This document shows, piece after piece, positions 1 to 12,570 of a stretch of DNA of 64,000 nucleotides (its first letter is position 1; each line of letters starts with the position of its first letter). This DNA is from Sardina pilchardus. Lineage: Eukaryota; Chordata; Actinopteri; Clupeiformes; Clupeidae. The translations under genes were made by a program, and so were the position numbers. Location of the stretch: the NCBI RefSeq assembly GCF_963854185.1, contig NC_085000.1, forward strand, positions 5,611,667 to 5,675,666. The letters are read 5' to 3'. Under the pieces are notes generated by a model that was not told the origin of the DNA, did not search any database, and saw nothing but the letters and a program-made list of their open reading frames with translations.

Positions 1-1881
1 CATAGAATAAGTGTTTAGACAGCCATATTTCTAATGTAATAAGCAATACAGTGCTTAGATACAGTGTATCAGCAAAGCAAGCTTACCAAGCTGGATTTGG
101 TCAGTTATCGTCAAAAGACATAACTGGGAATAATTTGATACTGTGTGTGGCTGCACAAGTGTATGTAAGGCCCCATAAGGAGAGTATTTTCAAAGGGTAC
201 GGGCTAGAATTTAGGCACTGGATTGGGCCTCATTTTGTAAAATGCTATCTTGGATTCTATTAGAGAGAATACATGTGAAGGAAACATATGTAAAGGAATG
301 TAATGCATTGATATTTAATTGATAGGCTGTGTTTATATTCATAAAGAAGTGTGAAATCTTTTGTAGAGGGCATCATTGTTTTAAATTCTAACAAAACATT
401 GTCATTAACAGCAATTTTGCACCATAATGGTTGATCAGGCAGCACAATAGCTATACATGTTTGTTAAGTCAGCCATTTCTCATATTTTTTTTTTTTTTTT
501 TCCCCACTTTCTTTCCATTAACAAAATGGCAGAAAGTGCATGTACACATTTTGATGTATCTTTGTATCTTTGGACGTTCCTTCTACATTTTGAGATATAG
601 TTTAGTACATCTTGTCCCCCAATTGAACTAAATGTTTGAAGTCTTCCTTACAATTCCTTCCCATGCCTAGTAAAAATTTTTCATTGTTTGAAATGGAATC
701 AAACACATGAATGGTAATTTAGGCTAATGATTAATGTAACTTAGATACTCCCGTAGACAATTTCCCTGTCAGGTTTTATTAGTGTATGTAAAGACCTCCA
801 GTGCAAAAAAAGCTCTGTCTCCACTGCACAGGTTTATACTGCAGATCATATACATTTTCCCGACAAGGGAATGCCCACTGCAAGTATGTACACACTACTG
901 TCTGGATGTGTTCAAACAAGTGCCTAACATGGAGGTATAGTTTGTGCCTTCAAAAGTGGTGTAAAGCTCATGTTAAATAATTGATTATGGGTATCAGGTC
1001 TTCCTGCCCATCCCTTGTATTCAGTTTCCAATGGAACTTATTTTGTCTTGTTTGTCACACATACTGTAGAGGGCTTTGCCTTTAAAGCAAAGACCAGTAC
1101 CTCATATGGTCTGCCTCACTGAGTTTCTTTGTAAATAATGGCCAACCCAAAGTCATACGACTACTGCAATTTTAAACAGTTACCTGAGAACTGGGCTTGG
1201 CTTTGTAAACCCAAGAAGCAATGGTCATGTCATCAAAGATGGCTTCTCGTCTGCCATTTTGAAAGCAATATTGTCTGACTGCCATTTACCCAATTTATAA
1301 CAGTGGCAGCCTAGAGATCTGATAAGACGATCATAAGCTAATCGAGTTGTAGCTCCATGGTTTCCTAGTGACAAACCGGTTTATGTCCCCTTATTTGCAC
1401 AATAGGTCCGGTTGAAATGATTGCTGTTGGTGTGTTGAGCTAAAGGGTACACATACAAGATGATTCTGAGGTGTGGTGGTTGTCATGCGGTTTGAATCAA
1501 TGTACATAGCATTAAATGTGACAGCTCTGTAAATATCCAGCTGCTCCAACTTTGTATCAGCTGCTCTTGTTCTGTATATTGGAAAGAATTTGCTTTGGTT
1601 GAAGAACAAAAATAAATAATGTGTCCCTTTTGTGCTGATTTTAATTTTGCTTGTGTGTCTCAAAATAATGTATGTCTTGACCTTTTTCAAAACAAACGAG
1701 TATAATTGTAGTCACATGGAAGTGTTAATTATTATTTTTTTTTTCCAACTCTGCCAGTGTCTCTGCCAAGTCTTTGGGGGAGTGTTTTATATTGCCGAGC
1801 TCACAAATTGACAATGTACCATTACCACATTCAAATGCAAACCATTCTTGGTTATCTGTTTCAGATAACATGTTACAACAT
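1..1881. other. non-coding AT-rich stretch downstream of ngrn
   Basis: No exon or convincing ORF is visible. The sequence is AT-rich, with a poly-T run at about 486-500. An AATAAA-type signal on the plus strand (about 1610-1618) is followed by T/G-rich sequence, which would suit the 3' end of a plus-strand transcript entering from outside the window. On the minus strand this stretch would be the 3' UTR and flank of neugrin. I cannot choose between these from sequence alone. Confidence 0.4.
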
Positions 1882-3062
1882 TCATACTCGGTACAGAAAA
1901 TTACCATCTGCATCAAAATATTCTCTCCCCCTCTGTACTACTGGAATATGTTTTTCAGCCATAGTTTTTGCAATGTCTTGTAATTCTGCATCTGAAAAAG
2001 CAACCCCATCCCAGACCTCTTCATCTTCATAATAATCCACATCTTCATCTTCATCTTCATAATAATCCTCATCATCAACATCATCTTCCTCTGTCTCCAC
2101 TGACTTTACACTGGTTAAAGTCTTATCTTTGCGCCGTGTGGGCACCATGCTATTCAGATGGTCTGTTGACCGGGTGCTTGACCGTTGTGAGGTCCCCAGA
2201 GAAATATCAGTAGAGCTTTTACTGTCCACTTTCATCATTCCTTTGCTTTGACTAGCCACCAGGGCTCCTGTGGTTCCTGAGGGAAGTGTTAGCGGGGTGC
2301 TGCTCCTGGGCAGTAACCTGGGCTGAACCTTTGTCCCATCTGCAAGAGATGGTTGCTGTTGTTTAGCCAACAGCTTTGCATCTTGCTTCAGTTTCCGCTC
2401 TGGGCTTGGGTTGAATGTACTGTGGAGTATTCTGGAAATTTCATCTGGAGTGACTGAGAAGCCCTCAGCGAGCCGCTCTATGGTCCATTCCTCAGGAGAC
2501 TCCCGTTTTAGAAACCTGGTGGAAATAAAGCACGGCATGCAAGTCACTAAAATTGTTCCAGTTTGTGCAGTGCAGAGAACGTGGAGAAACATTGTAGTAT
2601 ATATTTTACATTCCTGTACAAGATGTCAGACCTGATCTGTTCAATGGCTTCCCAAGTAAGTTTACGGACGGGGGGTCCACTTGGCCTCAGCTGCCTATGG
2701 ATCTTGTGGAATTTCAAGGTTTTCCTCATTCTCTTCTCTTCTCTGTAAGCAAGCACCATATCGTCAGACATAACATGGGATTAAAACATCCATAGCCTAT
2801 ATAAAATAATACATTTCCTTACAGTTATTAGTTTTGAATAATAAACATACTTGATCACTGCCTCAATCTGTGCATCCATATCATCCAGACCAAATTCCTC
2901 TTTATTAACCTCCTGCTTTTGTGTATATCTGTGACTTGAGACATGACTTCTCTGACTCCATCCATCATGCTTGGCCAGCCCTGATGTACACACTGGCATT
3001 TTAAGTGGGACATTGCCGAGCTTGAAGGCCACAAAACGAAACACTCTTGTAGGCATGAACAT
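1882..3062 (-). CDS. ngrn: neugrin (mitochondrial ribosome biogenesis factor), 3 exons
   Basis: Neugrin is a mitochondrial protein needed for 16S rRNA stability and mitoribosome assembly, working with RCC1L and RPUSD4 (known from mammals). Coding exons on the minus strand are 3062-2851, 2742-2632 and 2515-1882. Junction phases agree (2 and 2) and the donors and acceptors are GT/AG, giving about 318 aa against 291 in human. The N-terminus (MFMPTRVFRFVAFKLG) is basic and hydrophobic, as expected of a mitochondrial presequence. Exon 2 holds the family block KLTWEAIEQIR. Exon 3 continues with EEWTIERLAEGFSVTPDEI and SPERKLKQD, and the C-terminus VVQRGREYFDADGNFLYRV closely matches the human tail. 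A very acidic Asp/Glu/Tyr run (encoded at about 2020-2095) precedes that tail and looks specific to this lineage. The first ATG was chosen because it starts the longest frame with a presequence; a second Met lies two codons later. It is divergent to nfya. Confidence 0.93.
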
Positions 3063-4019
3063 GGTTGGACGTCAGCTGACACCACTTGGGCTGGAGGGGT
3101 GTGATTTATTCTCAACACTGCGAAATAAATGAAAGGTTTATCATCAGGTATTCACGTTTAACAACATATAAAGTGACAGGCCGCTGCAATAACGAACTAG
3201 TTTGCTATTATATCAATGCTCTTGTTGTTACATTGCCCTGCTGTATTTTACCTTAAACATTGCATGACCTTACTGTGTTTGGCCTTTATTTAGTCGGAAA
3301 TGAATTAGGCTAACATAGCCTACATACCTCTCTGTGATCCAGACAACACGTTACGCAGGGTAAATAAGACGGTAAGGATTGCGAAAAAAGGATCAAGATG
3401 TAGACATCTCGTTAGACTGACCAGAACATAGATGTTGCTCAAATTATTCGTTACTCGGATCGTTCAAAGTTACAACCATCAAACGCATGGGTTAGAAAAT
3501 ATCAAAACACATTTTGTTACGTACTTCCTCCTTTCCGGAAATACGTTAGACGTAGGGCGTGGCCTTTAGTATTTATGGGCTTGGTCAGTAAAGAAGCAGA
3601 AGTATCCCAAACCCAAAAGAAACATTTGCCACACCATCTAATCATTTATCATTTCTCATGATCAGTTCTCTCTCTGCACATAGAAGTTATACGTTTATCG
3701 CCCAGACACTACCAACATATTGATTTAATATTTAAAATATGCAACGTTAACATTGTTGTCTGACACAATTTTCAGAAAATACATTAATAATATAAATTAT
3801 ATGTTTTCAAGTTAGATCATGTATTATTTAGCTTGGCCAAAGTCTTTATACTCTCATGCGTCTCTAAAAGAAACTGAGGTTGACGACAATAAATGCGTTA
3901 CATAGTTGCAGTAGTTGTGTAGAACATTTTGTATCAGTGTGAACTGGGAACATTGTATCAACTCCCCTGAGGTCGTTGTGAGTTGTGCCATCCGTCTTCT
4001 ATTTCAGGTCAGTCTTCGA

Positions 4020-4033
4020 CAGTCACGTGACTG
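4020..4033. promoter_or_regulatory. perfect palindromic E-box (CAGTCACGTGACTG)
   Basis: A 14-bp perfect palindrome centred on CACGTG. The core GTCACGTGAC is the preferred site of USF and the MiT/TFE family (established knowledge). It lies about 1.3 kb upstream of the nfya start codon and just upstream of the CCAAT boxes, as expected for a proximal promoter. Confidence 0.5.
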
Positions 4034-4096
4034 CCAAGCCTGCCCCTTTGTTGGCTGGGTTTCTTATTAGCGCCATTTTCTCTGCACACTCTGATG

Positions 4097-4205
4097 ATTG
4101 GGTTTTTGAGATCTACGCTGGAGCCAATCAGAGGATAACCGGACAGCAGAGAAACGGTAAAGGGTGCACGGCTTGAAAGGGATGGTAGCTGACAACACGG
4201 ATTGG
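4097..4205. promoter_or_regulatory. cluster of three CCAAT/ATTGG boxes
   Basis: ATTGG occurs at 4097-4101 and 4201-4205, and CCAAT at 4124-4128. The middle one, in the context AGCCAATCAGA, is close to the ideal NF-Y site. The cluster lies upstream of the gene encoding the sequence-specific subunit of NF-Y, so autoregulation is a reasonable inference. Confidence 0.5.
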
Positions 4206-5310
4206 TTTGTCATTGACCAACCAAATTACTAATTCTGCAAAATACAGAAATTGAAACGGTAACGTGAGACGAATACAACCTCGGCGTGCTAGACCAACAC
4301 TGGCGTTGAAAGTGAAGCCCACTGAAATGGCCATGGGTTAGCAAGCAAGTTAGCTGTAAATTACAAGGTAGCTAGCTAGTTAGCTAGACGTGTCGTTGTT
4401 CCTTTGTTTGGGGGGGAACGAACGGGTAACGTTGAGCCGTACTACACTGTGGTCCCATATCGAGCTAACCAGTTATCAGTTGGGTTTAGACAGATCTCCG
4501 CGCTGATGTTAGCCGACGTGAAGATAACATTCCCATCATTCTTTTTTACAGCTAGGTCTAACGATATTCGAAGGTATGTTTGTGTTGTTTCACAACAAAA
4601 AGGCACTAGTCTTTCATCTATCAGCTACTGGTAGATGTGGCCTTGCGCGGCAGCCCCAACATTCCCTCAGTCACACCATAAGGATCGTGTTTTGAACTTT
4701 CTTGGAAACATAACGAACGTAATGTTAGCTGATGAAGATAGCAAGCATGTTACCTAAATAATTTATTGGAAACAATACATCCGCAAGATTCCAAGTATCG
4801 TCAGTGTTGACGTCCTTCCTCCAACCATGCTAACTAGCAATGCTATCATTATTTGTTAGCTATTAGCTACTTTCAGCTACACGCATGAGTTGAAACTACT
4901 TTTGTTCCGATCCTTTGGTTCAAGTTTCTTTATAAGTATCTTTATCGGCTGATGGGATTTTCCATAGTGACTTCTAATAAAGTCTCCAATTGTTAGTAGG
5001 CAACTGTTACCTTTATTGTACCATTTGTGGTGGTAGTTGGTTGACGTAAGGTACCAGGTGCAGTGTGGTGGCTTTGTAGCGTTGATGAGTTGTTGTGATC
5101 ATCGGGTGAGGTAGAGGCTGTCATTTGACAGTGACAAATCATCTCTCTCTACCTACGGCATTCATTGTGCATACATTAAACGAGTTTGCATTTTTTTGAC
5201 TAAATTAAACCTTCAAAAACTTAGTTTCTGTCTTTTTTGATGCCAGAAGTCGCCTTTACAATTGCATTTCACCTTCTCATAGGTAGAGGAGAATCCAGAC
5301 GTGCGGTGAC

Positions 5311-8300
5311 ATGGAGCAATACACTACCGCCAACACTGGGGAGCAGATCGTGGTACAGGCAACCAATGGACAGATTCAGCAGCAGGTATGATCTAAAGAA
5401 ACTTGTTTAAGAGGAAATGGTGTCAGTAGCTACTCAGACAGCAGTGTCCACTGAGTGTTTGCATTTTGAGTGTTTTGTTTCAGAGTGTTGCTTGACATTA
5501 CTTGAGAGGGAACTGAGCAACAGTGCTTTAATACTAGATGTTTATCTGATTCTGCAAGTGTTTGAGTGTGTTGGCGGTGTGATTTTTTTTATTTTGTTTT
5601 AATCGTGGCTCCTATACTCCTGTGAGCTGCACCGTGCTAACGTGCCATTGTCTGCAGGCACAGGGCACAGTGACTGCTGTGCAGCTGCAGACTGAGGCAC
5701 CTGTGGCCACGGCGACAGGCCAGCAGGTGCAGACACTCCAGGTAGTGGTGTGAACTCTGACCTCCAGCTCTGCCTTTCTGCATGCACTCTCTGTATATGT
5801 GCTGTGAGCCAGTCCAGCATGCTTCAGTATCCTGTCATGACCCCACCACGAGGACATGGTCAGCCATGCTGCCGAAAGAGAGCTACGTGAGCTTGATGCC
5901 ATGTGGCTTCTTTTCACAAAGAGACTCCGAATTTGAAACTTTAACTCATGTCACCGGTCCCTGACAATTGTGTAGTGAATTGTGCACTCGCAGTGTTTCA
6001 GCATGCCTCTCGTCACACTCCTGTGTGAAGTACATGGTATCTGTTCGACCTGCAGCTTGGTCACTCATCTCATGGATCAAAATCTGTGTACGTTGCATCT
6101 GAACATGCTGCATGTGTGTGTGCTGTTGTCTTGCACCATGTCTTATCACAGTCTTTTGATGTACAGTACTCTAAAGACAGGCCATCAAAATTCTGCATTC
6201 CTACCAGCTACTAGAGAAGCTCATTTCATTCCCAAGTGCTTTGAGACGTAAACATCTGTTGCACATTGAGACTGGATGTTTCCTGTAACAGCTGAAATTA
6301 GCCATTTTGAATTAGAAAAAGCATCTTCTAAAAAGCAAAACGCTGTATTTGCCATCCATTCATGAGCTCTAACTCCTACACGCAGGTGATGGGCCTAGAC
6401 TGGGCTGGTAACCCTGAGCCGTAACATATTACTCCTCTGTGCATCTCTCGCTTTCACGTGGTGCCGCTGCTGCATGTGAAGACAACCCCCCACAGCGCAC
6501 CGTCAGGTCCTACTAACCTTCCTCAATGTCCCTCCTTGGCAGGTGCAAGCCCAGCCCCTGATGGTGCAGGTGAGTGGCGGACAGCTCATCACCTCCTCTG
6601 GCCAGCCCATCATGGTGCAGGCCATGCCTGGAGGCCAGGGCCAGACCATCATGCAAGTCCCAGTGTCTGGAGCACAGAGCCTGCAGCAGGTAAGCCAGCG
6701 GTCTGTTTTTGGGTACTTTTGTCTTCTAGCAGCCACTGGTAAGGCTGGCTCAAAGCAGTGCAAGCTGGACTCCATACAGTGCATTTTCCGCATTGTGTTA
6801 ATCCCAGCATGCATTGCTTTAAGCCAGCACGCTGTAAGCGCCTACCTGAAGACGAGTGCACCCATTTTCTCCAGTAGCCCAGCCTCTCGGTTTCCTTTTT
6901 CGGTTTCTCTCATTGGTCCTCTTCCTCGCCTTTGTAGATCCAGCTGGTGCAGCCGGGGCAGATTCAGCTGCAGGGAGGGCAGACGCTGCAGCTCCAGGGC
7001 CAGCAGGGGCAAGCACAGCAGATCATCATCCAGCAGCCACAGGCTGCCATCACCGCCGGCCAGAACCAGGTAAGGCTCACCCAAGAGGTCCGTCTTTGGA
7101 AACGCCAACCTCTTGTGATTAATTATTTATTTATTTGTTTTTAAATAGAAGAATTGAGGCACTCCTGATAAATATAAAAAGCCTTTAATTTAAAAATGGC
7201 CACATGCCAACTTCAACGCCATGGTTTTCATCAGGGCCCTGTTTAGGAGTGCCTCAATTCTTCTGTTTTTTCAAAAGTTATCTCAGGTCCTTTTTGAAGA
7301 GCACCATGAACAGAAAAACATTGACCCAGAGAATGTTGTTGATCTTTAATGTCCTGTCTGAATCTCTCTGTTCTTTCATTTTAAAGGGACAGCAGATCAC
7401 TGTGCAGGGACAGCAAGTGGCTCAGACCGCCGAGGGCCAAACCATTGTTTATCAGCCTGTTAACGCAGATGGCACCGTCCTGCAGCAAGGTATTTACTTC
7501 AAGGAGTTTTGTATAGACTTTACAGTTGGTTTATTTTTTGTGGGTAAAATTAGAAATTCATATACATCAGAATGACATTTTCTTTACAGTTGGTTTACTA
7601 CTGAAATGATTGCTTTTGGTATTATTTTGTATTGTAGTTTTTGTTTCAAGGTTATTTAAAATGCTTTAGTGGAGGCTTTTAAAAGAATTTCCCCCTCTTT
7701 TTTTGCAGGGATGATCACCATCCCAGCAGGAAGCCTGGCCGGCACGCAGATTGTGCAGGCAGGGGGCGCCAACACCTCCACAACCAATAGTGGCCAGGGC
7801 ACAGTCACAGTCACGCTGCCGGTCTCTGGCAACATGGTCAATGCGGGGGGGATGGTCATGGTAAGACCTTCCCATGAGGTACCTTGAATATTTTTACATA
7901 TACATTTAGTAGTAATTCACCAAAACTGGGGGATGACCTGGAGTGTAGCACAACAATGTAATACATAATCACTTAAAATCCTCTTTCTCTCTTCTCGTGG
8001 GGTTTATCTTTCACTTTTGGGTTTTGGCTTGGGATCTTTCATTTCTAAATCTTTAATCTATCATTTCCATGCAACATTTTGTTTCTCATATTAATTATTT
8101 AATCTCTTAGTCATTCTTTTTACTCCTTTCTTGTTAATTTCAGTACTATTTTTTAAGCTATCTGATTCTATTCAGTAAAACTGCTCAAGTAATCTCTTCC
8201 TTTCGCTTCAAGTAACCGCCTCCTTTCATGACTTCTAGGTGTCACTGTCTCACACTGCCTTGTGACAGTGCCATTCCTTAAAAGCTCTAAAACTCTGGAA

Positions 8301-10818
8301 CATCTGATTAAGCATAAGTGAATTAAGCCATACCTGTCTCTCCCTCTCTGTCTCCTGCTCTGTCTCCTCGTCAGATGGTGCCTGGTGGTGGCGCGGTGCC
8401 AGCCATCCAGAGAATTCCCCTGCCGGGAGCAGAGATGCTAGAAGAGGAGCCTCTCTACGTCAATGCAAAGCAGTACCACCGCATCCTGAAGAGACGGCAG
8501 GCCCGCGCCAAGCTGGAGGCTGAGGGCAAGATCCCCAAGGAGCGGCGGGTGAGTGTGAGTGGGCCTCTTAGGATGTGGGTGGCGACTAAAAAAATATAGC
8601 AGAATTGTCTGTACTGAGTGCTAGCTTGAATGGCTTAAATGGACTCCATTTCAAGATTCTGACTGATTATAAGCTTTGGCGGTCAGGTATCGAAATCACA
8701 TTTTTTTCCCCTGACAGTATTGTGTAAATGCACTACTGCAACATTTAGACTTTACACACATAATTGGACTTATGGCAATGCAATCACATTTATGCTTTAC
8801 TTAAATTAATGGATCATCTGATGGCCTTTTTAAAGCTAGCACTCATCAAAATCTATGTTATTTAAGTAATAAACAATAAAAAAGTTGAAAGTTGCCGGAC
8901 CATTTTCATCATACTTTTATAGTGCTAACTTCGCGTGTGCAACTGTATACATCATTGTCTGTTTTCGCTCTCTTCCTCAACAGAAATATCTCCATGAATC
9001 ACGCCACCGCCACGCCATGCAACGCAAGCGAGGTGACGGCGGTCGATTCTTTTCGCCCAAGGACAAGGAGGAGATGGCCCTGGCCGCCTTGCAGGTGAGG
9101 CACCAGCACAGGCAGCAGCAGGCGAGCGGTGTGAAGCAGGAGCAAGACATGCACAGAGCAGTGGAGTTCTGCTCGCAGTGGCTGCCTCAAGGCACCCCAC
9201 CTCTGGCTTAGCTCTCTAACCCCCCCCAACCCCCCGCCCTGCCCTATGCCTCCTCCCCCCACAGTGCTTTAGCCATGACATGCTTGCCCAGAGTCCTTGC
9301 TCAGGCAGCATTCATGGGCGTGCAGCTATTTCTGTGGCTTGGAGTTATGCTTTTTCTTTTCTTTTTTTTTTTTCCTTTTTTCTTTTTTCAAAAGACTGTT
9401 TAGAGCACTGCACTACACTGGCATGAGCCGTGGGCCAGTAGGAGGTTCTGGGCGGATCCAGCCCCATGTCTTGTTAAGAACCTCTAACTCACTGCTATGC
9501 AGTCTGGCCCTAGGGTTTTAACCTGCGTCATCCAACGGTCTCTGGAGAAGCTCCTCTTTACTCCAGGCACTTGAATCTACAGCCCCTGTTCAGAGAAGTC
9601 ATGTTCACCTTGTAAGGTGACATTTACATAGAGAGTGTTGAATGTATCAGATAACCCATTCATTGTGCACATAGTCTAGAGCAAGAATTAAACTGGAGTT
9701 TCCATGATTTTCCTGTTTTTAAATGATAAAATTGTATGTTAAATTCCTGTAAAATTCTTGTAAGACTCTGACTCTTGTCAGAAATGAGAGAGGGGGCATG
9801 ATGTGTACATTCTCTACTGAGGTTGTGGTTGATTTCTTAATTTAACTTAAGGTGCCAGAATTCCAGAGACCACAGGGAGCCTCAGCTGCTTCGACACTCT
9901 GCTGTTCACTCTTTTCTGCCAGTGCTGTTAGGGCATGGATTTCTTTGCTCACGCTTGTTTTATAAAAAAAAGTTTTTGCTCTTGCTGTATTGTGTATTTT
10001 TCCCCATAATTATTGCATGTTCATATGGCAAGGTTGCAGGAAATGTTGATCGAGAACAATTGATTACCTTCATTTAATCTCATGCTTGTTTGTCATCTTA
10101 CTCCTTTCTGTTACCATTCACTGGCACACATTTGCCATTCTGTCATTCCATGTTTCATTTGATCTGTTTTTTTTGTCATTAATTCATTAAATAAATGACA
10201 ATACAGAACATGCCAACTTTCAACTTTTTTCGAATCAGTAATTGGTTACTATCATGTAACAAGATTTTCAATTTCATCTTCATGCTTTGTTGCTTTGCTT
10301 TAGCTTGGCTTCATTAATTCTCTCCCTGTCCTATGCCCCTTAGTCTGCCATGCTCACTGTTCTCCTGATATATGCTTTTAAGTCCAAAAATACTCAGATA
10401 TTTTAAGATCCGATGCTTCTCCTTAATGTCATTGTCTGATTCAGACTTCAGTTTTTCCAGGATGTTTTGTTGGTGACTTGAAGTCATTGGTAAAAGAGGA
10501 CCAAACAGGCTATATATAAATGCTGAGTAAAAAATCCATTTGAGTAACATATGCTCATTTTTTGATTATTTTATCAAAAGTGCTTCATCGAACAGTGATT
10601 ATATATGAAAACTGTACCTCCAAGATTGAATTTAACAAAGGGGATCCAAAAGACTTAAGGACAGAACTGATGCTCAAACCCGCAGAACCGTACGCCTATG
10701 TGAGTGTGTCCTTGTGGGCCATGTGTAATGATGAACTTGCTTCTTCCTCCCACAGGAGCAGCAAGACTCCTCTTCTGCTGGAGATGAGACTGTGGCCCAG
10801 ATGATCCGGGTCTCATAG
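5311..10818 (+). CDS. nfya: nuclear transcription factor Y subunit alpha, 9 coding exons
   Basis: NF-YA joins the NF-YB/NF-YC histone-fold dimer and makes the base-specific contacts with CCAAT boxes in the nucleus. Coding exons: 5311-5385, 5658-5741, 6543-6689, 6938-7069, 7387-7489, 7709-7860, 8375-8548, 8984-9094 and 10756-10818. All junctions are GT/AG with consistent phase and yield 346 aa (human 347). The N-terminal two-thirds is the Gln-rich activation domain (for example PLMVQVSGGQLITSSGQPI). Exon 7 of the list ends in a Gly/Met-rich stretch. The next two exons encode the conserved core: the NF-YB/YC-binding helix with YVNAKQYHRILKRRQARAKL, then the DNA-contact segment KYLHESRHRHAMQRKRG and GGRFFSP. 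The C-terminus ends MIRVS, as in other vertebrates. Compared with the human protein, the short VTVPVS segment before GMITIP is absent and the acidic tail before MIRVS is divergent. The exon before the gap to 10756 can also be read through to a stop at 9211; the strong donor at 9095 makes splicing more likely. Confidence 0.97.
7147..7264. mobile_element. 118-bp MITE-like element with perfect 20-bp inverted repeats
   Basis: The first 20 bases (7147-7166, AGAAGAATTGAGGCACTCCT) are the exact reverse complement of 7245-7264. The interior is AT-rich and non-coding. It lies in the nfya intron between 7069 and 7387. Size and perfect termini suggest a short non-autonomous DNA transposon; I see no clear target duplication, so the superfamily is undecided. 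Confidence 0.6.
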
Positions 10819-12570
10819 GGAAACATCCATCAGTACAATACCATGAGTCTGCAAGTCTCCCATTACCCTGACGATCCCTCACCCTTCCTCCTTAAACATC
10901 CAATCAACTGAGAGCATCACTGCCACCCAACCAACCAACCAACCAACCAACCAACCAACCAGCAAGCAGCTCCTTGCTGATCTGGCTTTCTACATCATCT
11001 TCAGTGCGTATCAACAAGTCAGGCGTGTGCATCTAAGCTTCCCTCGTCTTCCTGAAGTGGTGTCGTTGTTGCCCTTGATGGAGGGTATGTTACTCAGCCC
11101 CACTATGTCAACAGTGTACAGGTTTCCCCTCGGGCTCTCTCGCCCAAAAAGAGAAATTTGAGCTCTAGAAGGTCAAGAAGATGACCTCTATGAACGAGAT
11201 CACACGCTGAAATCTGTTCCTGATTTAATGAGAACCGCTACAGCCTTTAATTTGATGACCTATACAGTAGGTTGCCCTTTTTATGACATGGTCCTTAAAA
11301 AAAAAAAAAAAAAAAAAGGTTGTGTATGATTTGTAGCTTTTTTAAAAATACATTGACTGTAAAAAGACTTTCATCAGAAAAACCTCAGATAAGATTTAGA
11401 TTTTCCACACCGTTCTCTGTGGAAGTGTCAAATAGCATTTTTCGGAGCAACCGATGAATTTTCATGTACTAACTTCAATTAGTCCTTCGTGGCCCTCATT
11501 CTGCTTGGTTTGTGCAGGTCTTGTTAACCGTAGAAATAAATGAGTCAACAAGAGTACCTGTTGAGAGCCAGGGTCTGTACCTCATGGGGAGCAAGGACAG
11601 GCTCTCAGCTGGTGTGTGTGTGTGTAGGCCTACACTATTTCCTAAAACAGGAAAGACTTTTACACAAATATTTTGATTACAATTGTAGTTGTGTAGGATA
11701 TTAAAAGCATTTCTGTTTCATGTTTCTCATCAACTCCCCAACCCCAACATGTGGCACTACGTGTCTTCCATGTTTTGTTGAAATTGCAGTTTTTTATACT
11801 TATTTTGCAGGGCATCTATTAAAAAAATATGGATGAGGGCAAAGGAATTGATGCATATTTGTTAGGATTATGTTTTATGCTGTCTTTATATAATATATTT
11901 TAATTAAATGTCATGTGTTCATGAAATTGTTCTGTGTTGAGTTTTCACTTTATTTCCTCTTATGGGAAATTCATAAGAGATTTGCCCTTATCCAAGATGA
12001 GATTTTAAATAGTTCTGTTCCAACGACTTTTTTGAAGTAGTCTTAGAACCTTAGAAGTTACATATATCAGTTCTTCTATTGGGAATTATGTGAAATTGTA
12101 CAGTACAAATGACTACATTAGGCCTACGTGTTCTGACGTTGGCCGTACAACCTTTGCAAGTGTATCGCAGAGAATGCACCATAGCGTGCACGCACCGTGG
12201 TAGGAGTGCACCATTATTAGACAAGCCCCTCCCACTCACTGCCTACATGTTCAGGTACTAGCTGCAACAAACTGCTACGCTTCCTGTCAACCGGACACGG
12301 ACAGTGTAATTGAAACGTCGGTTATTTCTAGTTTGTTGTGGAGTTACGTCGACGACAACTCTGAACAACCGCCCGAACATAATCCGCATTAAAATATTGT
12401 TGGTGCAGTGTTAACATTTAATGCCCACTTGTCAGTTTCACTAGCAAATTCCGAAGTAAAGGCTACGCAGAAAGGACGGAGAGAAAGGTGACACTCGTGA
12501 GAAGCGCCTTCATTGCGTTAACAGCTAAAGGAATCGGACATCATTCATCCGGGTTGCTCAGTAGATTGCA
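10819..12570 (+). other. nfya 3' UTR and nfya-ahcyl1 intergenic region
   Basis: This stretch follows the nfya stop. It holds a (CCAA)n tetranucleotide run at about 10927-10960, a poly-A run at about 11297-11317 and an AATAAA at 11535-11540 that could end the nfya transcript. The last few hundred bases before 12571 are richer in CpG and probably hold the ahcyl1 promoter and 5' UTR. No further coding exon is seen. Confidence 0.5.

Larger units (their letters stand above)
3063..5310. promoter_or_regulatory. divergent ngrn/nfya promoter interval and nfya 5' UTR region
   Basis: The two genes are transcribed away from each other across about 2.2 kb with no coding exon. Features seen are an ETS-like TTCCGGAA at about 3533-3540, a 14-bp palindromic E-box at 4020-4033, and three CCAAT/ATTGG boxes at 4097-4101, 4124-4128 and 4201-4205. 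The nfya coding exon begins after an acceptor at 5281-5282, so at least one non-coding first exon should lie upstream, probably within about 4100-4600. I could not fix its donor. Confidence 0.55.

Noticed and set aside
9095..9211. Extension of the nfya exon past 9094 to a stop at 9211
   Set aside because: A strong donor GTGAGG follows CAG at 9094, and the downstream exon supplies the conserved MIRVS terminus. Intron retention remains possible but unsupported.
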